Positions 52,082 to 61,246 of a stretch of DNA of 64,000 nucleotides are shown one piece after another; position 1 is the stretch's first letter, and each line of letters begins with the position of its first letter. The stretch spans positions 15,524,227-15,588,226 of the forward strand of contig OX459105.1 in assembly GCA_949775045.1 (NCBI GenBank), written 5' to 3'. The notes beneath the pieces were generated by a model that made no database searches, had not been told where the DNA came from, and was given only the letters and a program-made list of their open reading frames with translations. Origin of the DNA: Metridium senile. Taxonomy: Eukaryota; Cnidaria; Anthozoa; Actiniaria; Metridiidae. Made by a program: the position numbers and the translations under genes.

Positions 52082-53371
52082 GTTTCCCTGGGGACGATTT
52101 GAAAAACCACCCCGAGGATTTCGTCCTGGCATATTAAAAGATACTTGTCGGCGTGGCAAGCGTGGATCAGGCCGCCTAGTACAATTTCTAAAGTGGTGTC
52201 CCGGCATGCCACAGGAGTAGCACGTGAGTCGCCCCAAAGCAGTTCTTTGATCAGAACGACCGAAATCTCCCCTTGCATTCGTGCGAAAATTTGGGCTATT
52301 CTGCCTATTTGGAAAATACTGATTCCTAGGGCGAGACCCCATATCATTTTTACGGAAGGCTTCTGCTATGCCTTCTGATATAAGGCGTTTTATGCTTTGC
52401 TCATCGAAACGATCTTGTTGCGGAGCCGGTGCGTAGGCTGCAACATTACTAGGTGGCTGTGGCGGTGATTTTTTCGCATTGATTTCAGCTAAGAGACCCA
52501 TTTGAATTTTAAGAACATCCTCCATTGTGAATGAAGGAGCATTAGGAACTGCACTTTTAGCTTTAGCTAAGCGTTCTGCCTCGTAAAAGTTTTTTGGTTC
52601 ATTAAGAATAACGTATGATTGTAATTCAGGCTTTAAACCTTCAATAAATTTATGTAATGCTTCATCATCGTTGATAGCTAATCGACGGCATTTGTTACGT
52701 ATGTCTGCCGCATAACTTTCTACAGTTTCAGTGGGTGATTGCTTCCGTTTGTTGAGTGTTTGGCGTAGAAGGAAATTGTCAGATTTAGACAAAAATCTAT
52801 TATGAAATAACTTATAGAGGTCGTCTTTACCCTTAATAATCTGATCCTTATTAGCAAGCGACATAAACCATTGTAAGCTAGGGCCCATTAAGCATAAAGG
52901 AAAAGCCAAAACAACTTTCTTTTCATCCCAATTTGAAAATTTCGCATAAAAATCAAATTTTTCGAGAAAAGCCGCAGGATCCTCATTTGCGTGTCCATGA
53001 AAAATGGGCAGTTTGATACTACTGGAAGGCAGATTTGACTGCGAGTCTTCCATAGAAGCGATTTTTGTACTTAATAACCCAAATCCTTCTGTATTAAACT
53101 CGTGGTTAAGTCTTAGGCCGTCCTGTACTTTGTCTACAGCAACTTGAAGCATTTCACTAAGGGAGGACTGTAGTTGTTCGAGTTGTGCTTCAGTCATATT
53201 AGAATTATCGGTATGAACGTTAGAGGTGCTAGTACTAGGTGTAGCGATTGGTTTAGGTGCGTTTGCCTGGCAATTACAAGTTAATGGCTTCTTTTTACAC
53301 TTAGAACACAACTGCTTGCGAGCAGCACCACGAGTTACAGCTCCACTAGGAGTCGACACTTTGACGAACAC
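52079..53371 (-). CDS. Gag polyprotein of the LTR element
   Basis: 430 codons. The N-terminus carries a Cys cluster (CSKCKKKPLTCNC, residues 22-34), unusual in that position. The central part (about 110-290) resembles Ty3/gypsy capsid: LPIFHGHANEDPAAFLEKFDFYA, then WFMSL, LLRQTLNKRKQSPTETVESY, KCRRLAIND and FIEGLKPEL. The C-terminus has one CCHC zinc knuckle CYSCGMPGHHFRNC (384-397) in an Arg/Gly/Pro-rich tail that would bind RNA. The ORF is intact, so virus-like particle formation is conceivable. Overlapping minor frames are shadows. Confidence 0.9.
   Translation of the reverse strand: MFVKVSTPSGAVTRGAARKQLCSKCKKKPLTCNCQANAPKPIATPSTSTSNVHTDNSNMTEAQLEQLQSSLSEMLQVAVDKVQDGLRLNHEFNTEGFGLLSTKIASMEDSQSNLPSSSIKLPIFHGHANEDPAAFLEKFDFYAKFSNWDEKKVVLAFPLCLMGPSLQWFMSLANKDQIIKGKDDLYKLFHNRFLSKSDNFLLRQTLNKRKQSPTETVESYAADIRNKCRRLAINDDEALHKFIEGLKPELQSYVILNEPKNFYEAERLAKAKSAVPNAPSFTMEDVLKIQMGLLAEINAKKSPPQPPSNVAAYAPAPQQDRFDEQSIKRLISEGIAEAFRKNDMGSRPRNQYFPNRQNSPNFRTNARGDFGRSDQRTALGRLTCYSCGMPGHHFRNCTRRPDPRLPRRQVSFNMPGRNPRGGFSNRPQGN
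52082..52088 (-). promoter_or_regulatory. -1 ribosomal frameshift heptamer G GGA AAC at the gag stop
   Basis: On the minus strand CAG GGA AAC TAA ends gag. G-GGA-AAC is a canonical X-XXY-YYZ slippery heptamer, placed directly before the stop and in the correct register. A -1 slip reads on as CTA ACT GCT CCC, which is exactly the frame of the protease ORF. A downstream structure was not checked. Confidence 0.75.
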
Positions 53372-53631
53372 AAAGCAAAATGAAGGAAAGAAAAAAAAAA
53401 TAACTAAATCTTAATAACGATAAAAGAAAAAGGTGTGTTTTACATGAAAATAAGACGAGAAAAAAAACTAACAGAACATATGAGACTTACAGCCGAACAT
53501 ATCCTAACCTAATATTACTGAACGAGTGTTGCGCTTCTGCAAATAATAATAATACCTAGCAAAGGCTGACATATTTTCCAATAGCTCTGACTCATACCTT
53601 CAGCAAACTTTACCCGGGTTTCTCCAGCACT
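53372..53631 (-). other. Leader with probable primer binding site
   Basis: Untranslated leader between the 5' LTR and gag. On the minus strand TGGAGAAACCCGGGT (53612-53626) lies five bases inside the LTR edge and starts TGG, as expected for pairing with a tRNA 3' end. The tRNA was not identified. Confidence 0.45.
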
Positions 53632-54265
53632 TGGTAGAGGCGTCTTGCTTCTAAGCTTAGGGGATTCTCAAGTAGAGCCGGTATCGGATCTTTAGTTCGT
53701 TTATTCGTCTTTGAGTAGAAGTTCAACTACATGGTTCAACTAACAACTGGCATCAACTGACTTACTTAGTGATATTACATAGGCTTTTTATGGATGTTAT
53801 GATAAATGAATTATTTGCTCAGCTTTTCTGTAGCGATATTAAATCTAAATAAAAGGAGCCTTGTTGTTCCACGTATCCGAATACTAATCAGACTCAATGT
53901 GTAACACCGAAATACACATAATATCAAGTCAAGGCTGTACGAACCTAAATAACTGAAGGCTAAGCAAACTCTTCACTTACCAGAACATCTTGACAATAAT
54001 GATATTACAAAAGTAAACGTTATAATATACTAAACGAGAATAAGGTTATCCAAGGTCAGGACTAACAAATACAAATGAGTGGGTGAAAGCAATAATGGGA
54101 AGTTGGTCATTGTTTGTCCAGCTAACGAGCCACTAATTGGAAAATAGGAGTTGGTAAGAAACGGGCCAACAAAAGTACACAAAGCAACAAACCTAACAAC
54201 AAGAAATGTATGCTAATGCCGATTATATATGGTAATATATAATCCATGTTCAATGTCTCATAACA
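53632..54265 (-). repeat. 5' LTR
   Basis: 634 bp, matching 47785-48418. In the minus orientation it begins TGTTATGAGAC and supplies the promoter of the element. Its first 16 bases also supply the last codons and stop of the truncated paralogue C. Confidence 0.93.
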
Positions 54266-54923
54266 GTAGCCAAAAACATGGAACTATTCTTTACAAAGAA
54301 TACAGTATTTGCAACACTCCTTGCTCGGGCATTTTCTTTCTCTTGTGGACTCTGTTGTGTGTTATTAGCAGTGGTGGTTTTCTCAGTAGTAGAGTTTCCT
54401 GAATCGATTGCTTCTTCCCAATGAGTCGCTGTTTCCCAATGAGTTTCTATGTACTGATTTGTGGTAGCTTCTTCAGGAGTACGAGTACTTGGCGCTATGC
54501 TAAGAGTTGTAGTCTGTGGGATCTGTGTGGTGGTTGGTGAGGAACTGGGATCATTTGTGTTAGCTTCTTCAGGAGTACGAGTACTTGGCGCTATGCTAGG
54601 AGTTGTAGTCTGTGTGATCTGTGTGGTGGTTGGTGAGGAACTGGGATCATTTGTGGTAGCTTCTTCAGGAGTACGAGTACTTGGCGCTATGCTAGGAGTT
54701 GTAGTCTGTGTGATCTGTGTGGTGGTTGGTGAGGAACTGGGATCAAGTCCATCGGCACAGAAGGGATTGTAAGGACCCAAGTAAAGCTTGATTAGTTTCT
54801 GGAACCAACCAGGTTCTGTGCAGTGAACATCGATAGTTTGGTTAATGCAGTCCTTCACGGTTGTGTACTCACTAGAAAGTTGTATATATTAAGATTTTGA
54901 TGATATTACATCATAGGCATCAA

Positions 54924-54968
<45 letters not shown>

Positions 54969-57900
54969 AGGCATCAACATCATCATCATCTTTATCATCA
55001 TCATCTTCATCATCATTATTAATTATTATCATCATCATCATTATCATCATCATCATCATCATCATTATCATCATTATATCAACATTATCATCATATCATC
55101 AACAACATCTTATCATCATCATCGTATACGTATCATCCATATCATCATCATCATCATCATTATTATCATCATCATCATCACCATCATCATCATATCATCA
55201 TATATATATAGTAGTAGCTTAGTAATCAGTTTGATGCATTCGTTAGTATTTTTTTGCAATTTATATTTATATTTTATATGTTTTTATTAAATATATTTTT
55301 AAGGAAGGAGTAGGATATTCAATTGAGACGTAACCTCTGTTTCCTACTCCCGTTACATCTATATATATTTTATTAGTATTATTTTTAATTTATAATTGTA
55401 TTTGTGTGACAAAAAAATAAACTAAACTAACCTAACTAAAATAAATATACAGCGATATTTACTCCTTATAACTAACTCCTTATAACTATATTGTTTTGAA
55501 TGGAATACACTAAGAATAAAATGACTAATTATTATATTATTTATTTTACTTTCTCAAACTCATTAATAATTCATGAGCTAATCAACCAATGTGAGCACAC
55601 CATTTGTACCACGTGCATGGGTTTGAAACCCCGATGAAACACGATTATAGGTTGACCGGTGTTTGAAATATTTTCATCACTAGTGATGAAAATATTTCTA
55701 AATCTACATAGTGGTGGGAAATCTGAAAATAATTAGTATTCCCTAGTTACCTACCTATTTTACTATCCTTTATTCCCTTATGTTTTTATCTATCTTACCT
55801 GACCTTTCTACCTAATTTACATTATTATTATTACATTATTTTTTTCCCTTTTTTATTGGCGTGTCCGAGTATCGAACCTGCAACCCTTGGAGTTGAATTC
55901 CCTCTTCATACCAGCTGAGCTATTGGTGATTTGGTTGGCAGAGTATAGTCTTATTTCCCATGCCATCAAATACTCTGTATATATTATATCAGAAATTACA
56001 CTGCCGTTAAGTACTCACATAAATGAACTTTATTCGCATCTTTAATGATCCCTACTGAAGTTACAACTTATATTTAAATGACAATTTGGATTATTCTCTA
56101 AAGAAAATGAAAAAAACCCCTTCTTATGTAGGTAGTTACAAGTTACAATTTGAAATATTGCTCAACTGAACTTAAACGAACATTTTCTAAGTCTTTTTGA
56201 ACAACTTCAAGTAAGAACCCCGTAACACTCCTTTTTAACCCTACAGTATTTCGAAATCCAATAAATTCCGCACGAGAGGAATTCAAAAGAACTCTCATAA
56301 TCCCAGGCAACATAATGAGTGACCTATTATATTATAAAGAACTGGCCACATTCCTGCATAATGAATTATTTATTCGACTGAGAAGTAATTCCAAAAAGCT
56401 CGTGCTTCGTGTTTCATTAGGGTTTCCAAACACTCAAAAACAATAAAAGCACTCGGCCTACGGCCTCGTGCTTTCAAATGTTTTATCGTGTTTAGAAACC
56501 CTAATGAAACACTCGTACTCGTTTTTGAAATATTACTTAAACTATATTTCATGACTCAAAATGCATTTCAGTCTTGCAATGCACTATTCAGTATTCAGTA
56601 CTCTAAGCTTTTTGAAATAGCTGTAAAGTCATTACAGTAATCATCAGAATCACCTTAATCATTTCAACTCTATCGTTTCACCTACCCACATAATCGTGAA
56701 TCTGCTTTATTAGCTCGCCACATCTTGATCAACTTCTCTGAACACTTGTTGTTTTCGATGGTGTACTGGCCGACTGTAATATTACATGGTAGGGAAGTCT
56801 TCATATCCAAAGGCCCCGGCGCCTGAACTCCAGCGTTATCGCACATAGCCTCTTTGGTCATCAGGTCTTGAAGCAATGGTCGGAGTCCTTCGTCATCGAG
56901 CATTTGAAAACACCCTTTGACGTGTTTTAAAGTACAGGCTATATGGGAGTCCAGCTCGGTGCTTTAGAAAGAAACGATATGAATAACTGTATCGAAAAAC
57001 AAATGAAGACAGACAAATAAAGAGGCAAGCAGGCAAACAGAACGAAATTCAAATCAGTCAATTAGCCACTTTCAAAATCAGCAGGGGACTTGGGCAAGTT
57101 TTTAATCTAACAACACTTTTATCATTTTATAAAGCAACTTAAATTTAACATATCTACCAATTGTCAATTCAGAGTTGTTCTCTTCAAAAATATTAGAATT
57201 AAAAGCTTTCAAATGTACTCCAAATTAACGAAGAATGCATGTAGTTGGGACAAGGTGTAACCACGAATATATACATTCTTTGTAAATTTTAAACATGTTC
57301 AATTGCTCATAGCACTTATAATATACACGATATCACGATATAATAATATATACACGATATCACAACGAAAACCACAAAACATACTAACCAGGTGATCATG
57401 TCGTTTCGAAGCGTGCAAAGCGGGATTGTTTGTCAAAACAAACAGTTCCAAAATTGCGCCTCAAGACAGCAACGATTTCTGTTAGGCATTTCTGTTTTGT
57501 TTTTATTCTTTTTTATTGCCGATAGAGCAGCAGAAAGTTTTTGTTGTCCAAGTTACATATCATTTTTTAATGTTAAGTTATTTTAAGGACGTATTTATAG
57601 AGGGTTTACATGGCAAACAGCTCTCTCGATCGACGCCATTTTGGAACTGTTACGGAAGCGGCAAAAATGTTTGTGATTGGCTTATACTAGTCGGAAGTGC
57701 GCGCGCGAAATCACCTGGAACTTTGACATGCTCTGTAAGACTATGAGGTTTTTGTACCAATTAAATTAAAACCAAAAACTCGCCCCAGTCTCCTGCACGT
57801 TTTGAATTGGCTAGTTTAATAGCGATATCATATTACATGTAGTACCTGCAGTTTTTTGACTTTGGGTTTTTCTGTAAACCGCGTATAAACGCTGTGTAAC

Positions 57901-59396
57901 ATATACGTGATTTTAAGTTGAAGTCTGGGAAAGAACAGGTACCAACTAATGGCAGATCGTCTGGCAAACAGCCAGAAATAACTGCAGATATAGCAAAAAC
58001 ATTTATTAGACGATGGATATACATCATTTTGTAAAATAGATTTACATTTATTGGAGCAAATCATATGCACCCAACACGCTGAAGCAGTGGAAGGGGACCA
58101 ATTATGATGATGATGAATGATGATGCTGACGTTGGTGAAGGTTATGGTCATGGTCATGGTCATGGTCATGAAGTGAAGGAAGGAAGGAAGGAAGGAAGCA
58201 TATGGATGGAAGGAAGGAAGGAAGGAAGGAAGGCAAAAACCTTAATTTTTTCAAGGACAAAAAGGATGAAGTACACAGCGCAAGCAAGCATCACAATAAT
58301 TTGGCATAACACAAATTGATAAAAAAAACTCTAGAATATGTTTGAAAGAAAACCGTATTCAGCAAATTACCATCTCAAAGCTTCACCTATTAACACTGAA
58401 ACCCGCAATGGCGTTTAACAAAACCAAAGTAAAACCGCTGTTTTGTACATGTGAACGGTCGTAACCGCAGGCCCACAACGTAATCCACAATTACACAGAA
58501 AATGAATAAAATATGTGAAGATAAACGTGACCCCAACACATTGATTCTTAAGGAAACAATGGCTTTATAATGTTAGTGTTGCCGCTGTTGTTTAAATAAA
58601 GACTTATGACTTGCATTATTATATATTGATGATGTTTAGCTGGTTAAACCGAAACACGACATATTTCATGTTTATTTGCTTCTGTGATAAAATTGAGGAA
58701 ACATATACTTGCAAGCTAAAGTTAGCGCTAGCCCGTTAGCGTGATAAACAACTGACTTCCATATCACGGCAAAACAAAAAACACGAATTGTATTTTAAAT
58801 TGCACCGTGAGTGAGGGTGATTTATTTTCTAAAATATTATAAGCGTGAATATTGCTATCAATTTAGGTTAATATTATACCATGGAAGAACAAACAATTAT
58901 GTTTTAAACCGCACTGACAAAGGCATTTCTCAGTTTTCAAATACAGTATAAAGCAAGGGGAAGAAATGATCATTGCCATCTTCAGTAACACAAATTAAAT
59001 GCATGCATGTAGAAATGAAATAAAATCAAATTGTTACTGTGGAATATAGCGCAAACACTATATCCATGAAATCAAATCAAATCGGTTACAGTGGAATAGA
59101 GCGCAAACACGGTATCTATGAAATAGAATCAAATTGCTACTGTGGAATAGAACGCAAACACTATATCCATGAAATGAAATCAAATTGTTACTGTGGAATA
59201 GAGGGCAAACACTATATCCATGAAATGAAATCACATTGGTGCCATGTAATAGAGCGTAATTTCTAATTGTTTGAAGATATATTTTATATCTTTTATGATA
59301 ACTCATAAATCAATTAACATACTTAATTGATAAGATAACATATTATCAGTGTGTATACTATTTACCTGCGAATAGAAGCACTAAGGACGCCTTCAT
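54250..59396 (-). CDS. 12-cysteine secreted protein C, C-terminus replaced by LTR sequence
   Basis: Paralogue with exons 59366-59396, 57846-57981, 56686-56961 and 54250-54871 (phases 1, 2, 2; 354 aa as it now reads). Signal peptide MKASLVLLFAVISGC. Exon 2 ends QKNPKSKNCR. Exon 3 has TSLPCNITV and ends KADSRLCG. Exon 4 has LGPYNPFC, then a spacer of three Thr/Pro/Ser-rich repeats of 34 residues (DPSSSPTTTQITQTTTPS type), mucin-like and probably O-glycosylated. The LTR element entered within the hydrophobic C-terminal tail: host codons stop at 54266, and four LTR-encoded residues and a stop follow. The missing tail lies beyond the element, ending at TAA 47756-47758. Transcripts ending in the LTR would lose GPI anchoring, if that was its signal. 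Three-exon core intact. Confidence 0.8.
54458..54765 (-). repeat. Three 102-bp coding repeats in paralogue C exon 4
   Basis: Near-identical 102-bp units (AGTACGAGTACTTGGCGCTA, GTAGTCTGTGTGATCTGTGT, GTGGTTGGTGAGGAACTGGG on plus). They keep the frame (34 codons each), so array length can change without breaking the protein. Confidence 0.88.
54895..55200. repeat. ATC microsatellite in paralogue C intron 3
   Basis: (ATC)n with a repeated TAGGCATCAACATC block. The rest of intron 3 (55200-56685) holds a short palindrome (AAATATTTTCATCACTAGTG at 55665), a tRNA-like relic and the foldback at 56395-56525. Confidence 0.88.
55855..55935 (-). other. tRNA-like relic
   Basis: Reverse strand AATAGCTCAGCTGG (A box) and GCAGGTTCGATAC (B box) with a degenerate anticodon arm. 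Acceptor ends not paired. Probably a pseudo-tRNA or SINE head. Confidence 0.4.
56395..56528. mobile_element. Small foldback in paralogue C intron 3
   Basis: GTGTTTCATTAGGGTTTCCA and AAAGCACTCGGCC are inverted as GGCCTCGTGCTTT and AGAAACCCTAATGAAACAC. Loop only a few bases. Confidence 0.8.
58135..58245. repeat. GGTCAT and GGAA microsatellites in paralogue C intron 1
   Basis: (GGTCAT)n at about 58143-58170 and (GGAA)n at 58176-58234. The rest of the intron to 59010 shows nothing identifiable. Confidence 0.85.
59015..59262. repeat. About 60-bp tandem repeat in paralogue C intron 1
   Basis: Four units with TACTGTGGAATAGAGCGCAA, CACTATATCCATGAAATGAA and ATCAAATTG, ending about 100 bp before exon 1. 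Confidence 0.85.
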
Positions 59397-59477
59397 CTTT
59401 GATGTTTATCCCGGGTTGTTTCGCACTCAGACATTAAAAATGTATGGATGGGCGTTTTGAAGGACCTGCATAATGGT

Positions 59478-59483
59478 CACGTG
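59478..59483. promoter_or_regulatory. CACGTG box upstream of paralogue C
   Basis: GGTCACGTGACCACGTC, 82 bp before the C start codon; compare A (34854) and B (45021). Confidence 0.5.
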
Positions 59484-59574
59484 ACCACGTCAATCAAAGC
59501 TAATGCCAGGCTTCTAAAGATTTTGCAAAACAAATTAAAGTACACTCTTAACACATTTTAGGTATATATATATA

Positions 59575-59743
59575 CACCTAATTGCAATAACATTGTCATA
59601 TAAAAAAGAAAATTACAAAATTGGGATTAATTAAAAGACAAAAGAAGAAGTTCAGCTTGAGTACTCTGCCTTTGTCGACTTTTAATTAATTCCTCTTTTG
59701 TAATTTTCTTTTTTATATGACAATCAGTTATTGCAATTAGGTG
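59575..59743. mobile_element. MITE copy 3 (CACCTAATTGCAA family)
   Basis: CACCTAATTGCAATAACATT to the complement ending CAATTAGGTG, with TA on each side. The interior folds nearly end to end. Confidence 0.85.
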
Positions 59744-59759
59744 TATAGAGAAATATATA

Positions 59760-60594
59760 TATATTTGAATTTTATTTAGTTTATAGTTTTTTGCGACCAG
59801 GCCTGCATACGAACTCACCAAAGTTGTTAGCCTTGAGCCCGTGTATTTTTGTAATGCGGTATTGTATAAAAACATAAATAAAACGAAAGGAAAACCCCCA
59901 GCTCGCCGTTAATTTATTCAATCAATTTCATTCGCATGTATTTCGATATTTTTTTTATTTTCATAAAACAGTACGTGTCGAAGGTATTTGAATATATTGA
60001 AAGACGGATTATAAGAGTGCAATGTTCATGTGAAACGTCTTTGCACCTTGATTTAACATAAACATGCCTTTTTGAAGGGAATTTAGTCGAGCTCCTTTTA
60101 CCATGGTTTGCAGAGCCGTGTTTTTAACTGCGAATTTTGTTTCGACTCGTTTCGACTTGTCGGAGCTGTACAGCTGGCATGAGATATTTTGGACTTGAAC
60201 GACGATTCAATGAACTTTTGATATCGTGAAGTTGACCGTCGTCCATAATGGCTTCTAAACCTTTGTAAAACCCGCACTGACCTATTATCATTTCGCGCGA
60301 GGGAGGGGAGCCTCGACGTATTGAAAAAAGTTTATTTGATGCTTATTGACATGTCGCGCTGATTGGCTAGTTGCATTTTCTTGTATCATCTAGTGGTTTT
60401 TTGTATTAAATATGTTTTTTTCCAAGATTTAGAGGGATTCTTTGGGCCGTGTTTCGCAATTGCAAGTATTATTCCCATCAGCAGTTAATGTGAAACTAAC
60501 ATACAAACAAACTAACTAACAAGCAGACAAACACACAAACAGCTAGACAAATACAAAGACAAACAAGCAAGCATCAACGTATCAATAAGTCTAT
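59760..60594. other. Spacer between paralogues C and D
   Basis: AT-rich, no gene or clear repeat seen apart from short ACAAAC-type runs near 60500-60560. Confidence 0.45.
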
Positions 60595-60745
60595 TGTTCT
60601 GTTGCAATCTCAAACTGTTAAAAAAAAGAAAAAATCTCGCGCGCTACTGAATCAAAGTCTTTTATCACTCCTCACCTACAATACCATATATGGTAATGGC
60701 ATTGTTTTCAAGCCTGCATACGGTATTTCTGATACGAAAACAGAA
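60595..60745. repeat. Dispersed repeat, inverted partner of 41110-41275
   Basis: GTTCTGTTGCAATCTCAAAC, ACCATATATGGTAATGGCAT and CGGTATTTCTGATAC are the reverse complement of the copy in paralogue B intron 1. Confidence 0.75.
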
Positions 60746-60954
60746 CAAAACGAAAGAGAACAACACCAAATAGCACACTGTCATGCTTTTTATTTCCTTT
60801 CCAAGTATACTGATATGCAACAATCTCGAGTTACAGTTTGTTGAACACGAGAACACAAAAAATGTTAGATCTTGCTTGATCCAACAGTGTGTTCCTTGAA
60901 ATAGCCAAACATATTGGACAATGCAGCAATGTTTTATAAAGGGACCCTAGCTAA

Positions 60955-61246
60955 GTAACAATCCCAAGTTTTCTAAGTTCTACTTTTATACCTCACACAA
61001 AGCATGTGAAACTACAAAACAAATAAGAAAACTGCAGAAGCGAAAAGAATTAAAACCTAAGTTTTCTAAGATCTACTTGGATGCCTTACCCAAAGCATGT
61101 GAAACTACAAAACAAAAATATGGCAACTGCAGAAGCGAAAAGATTTAAAACCCAACTACTGTCATGCCTTACACAAAGCATGCGAAAAGAACTAAAACCT
61201 AAGTTTTCTAAGATCTACTTGGATACCTTACCCAAAGCATGTGAAA
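60955..61246. repeat. Tandem copies of the paralogue D gene tail
   Basis: Three to four imperfect units of AAGTTTTCTAAGATCTACTT, GGATGCCTTACCCAAAGCAT and GTGAAACTACAAAACAAATA abut the D stop codon. They are homologous to the array behind B (37755-38094) but with separately varied units. Confidence 0.82.

Larger units (their letters stand above)
47785..54265 (-). mobile_element. LTR retrotransposon with gag-protease-env and no pol, recent insertion
   Basis: 6481-bp element: two 634-bp LTRs, TG...CA ends, flanked by a 4-bp GTAG duplication (47781-47784, 54266-54269). On the minus strand the order is 5' LTR (53632-54265), gag, protease, envelope-like ORF, polypurine tract, 3' LTR (47785-48418). 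Reverse transcriptase, RNase H and integrase are absent except for about ten codons of the RT start. All remaining ORFs are open over their length. The LTRs agree at essentially every base I compared, apart from one near the outer end, so insertion is recent. It is presumably mobilised by a relative's enzymes. Gypsy/errantivirus-like by gag CCHC, DTGA protease and env; the exact clade is not determined. Confidence 0.9.
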
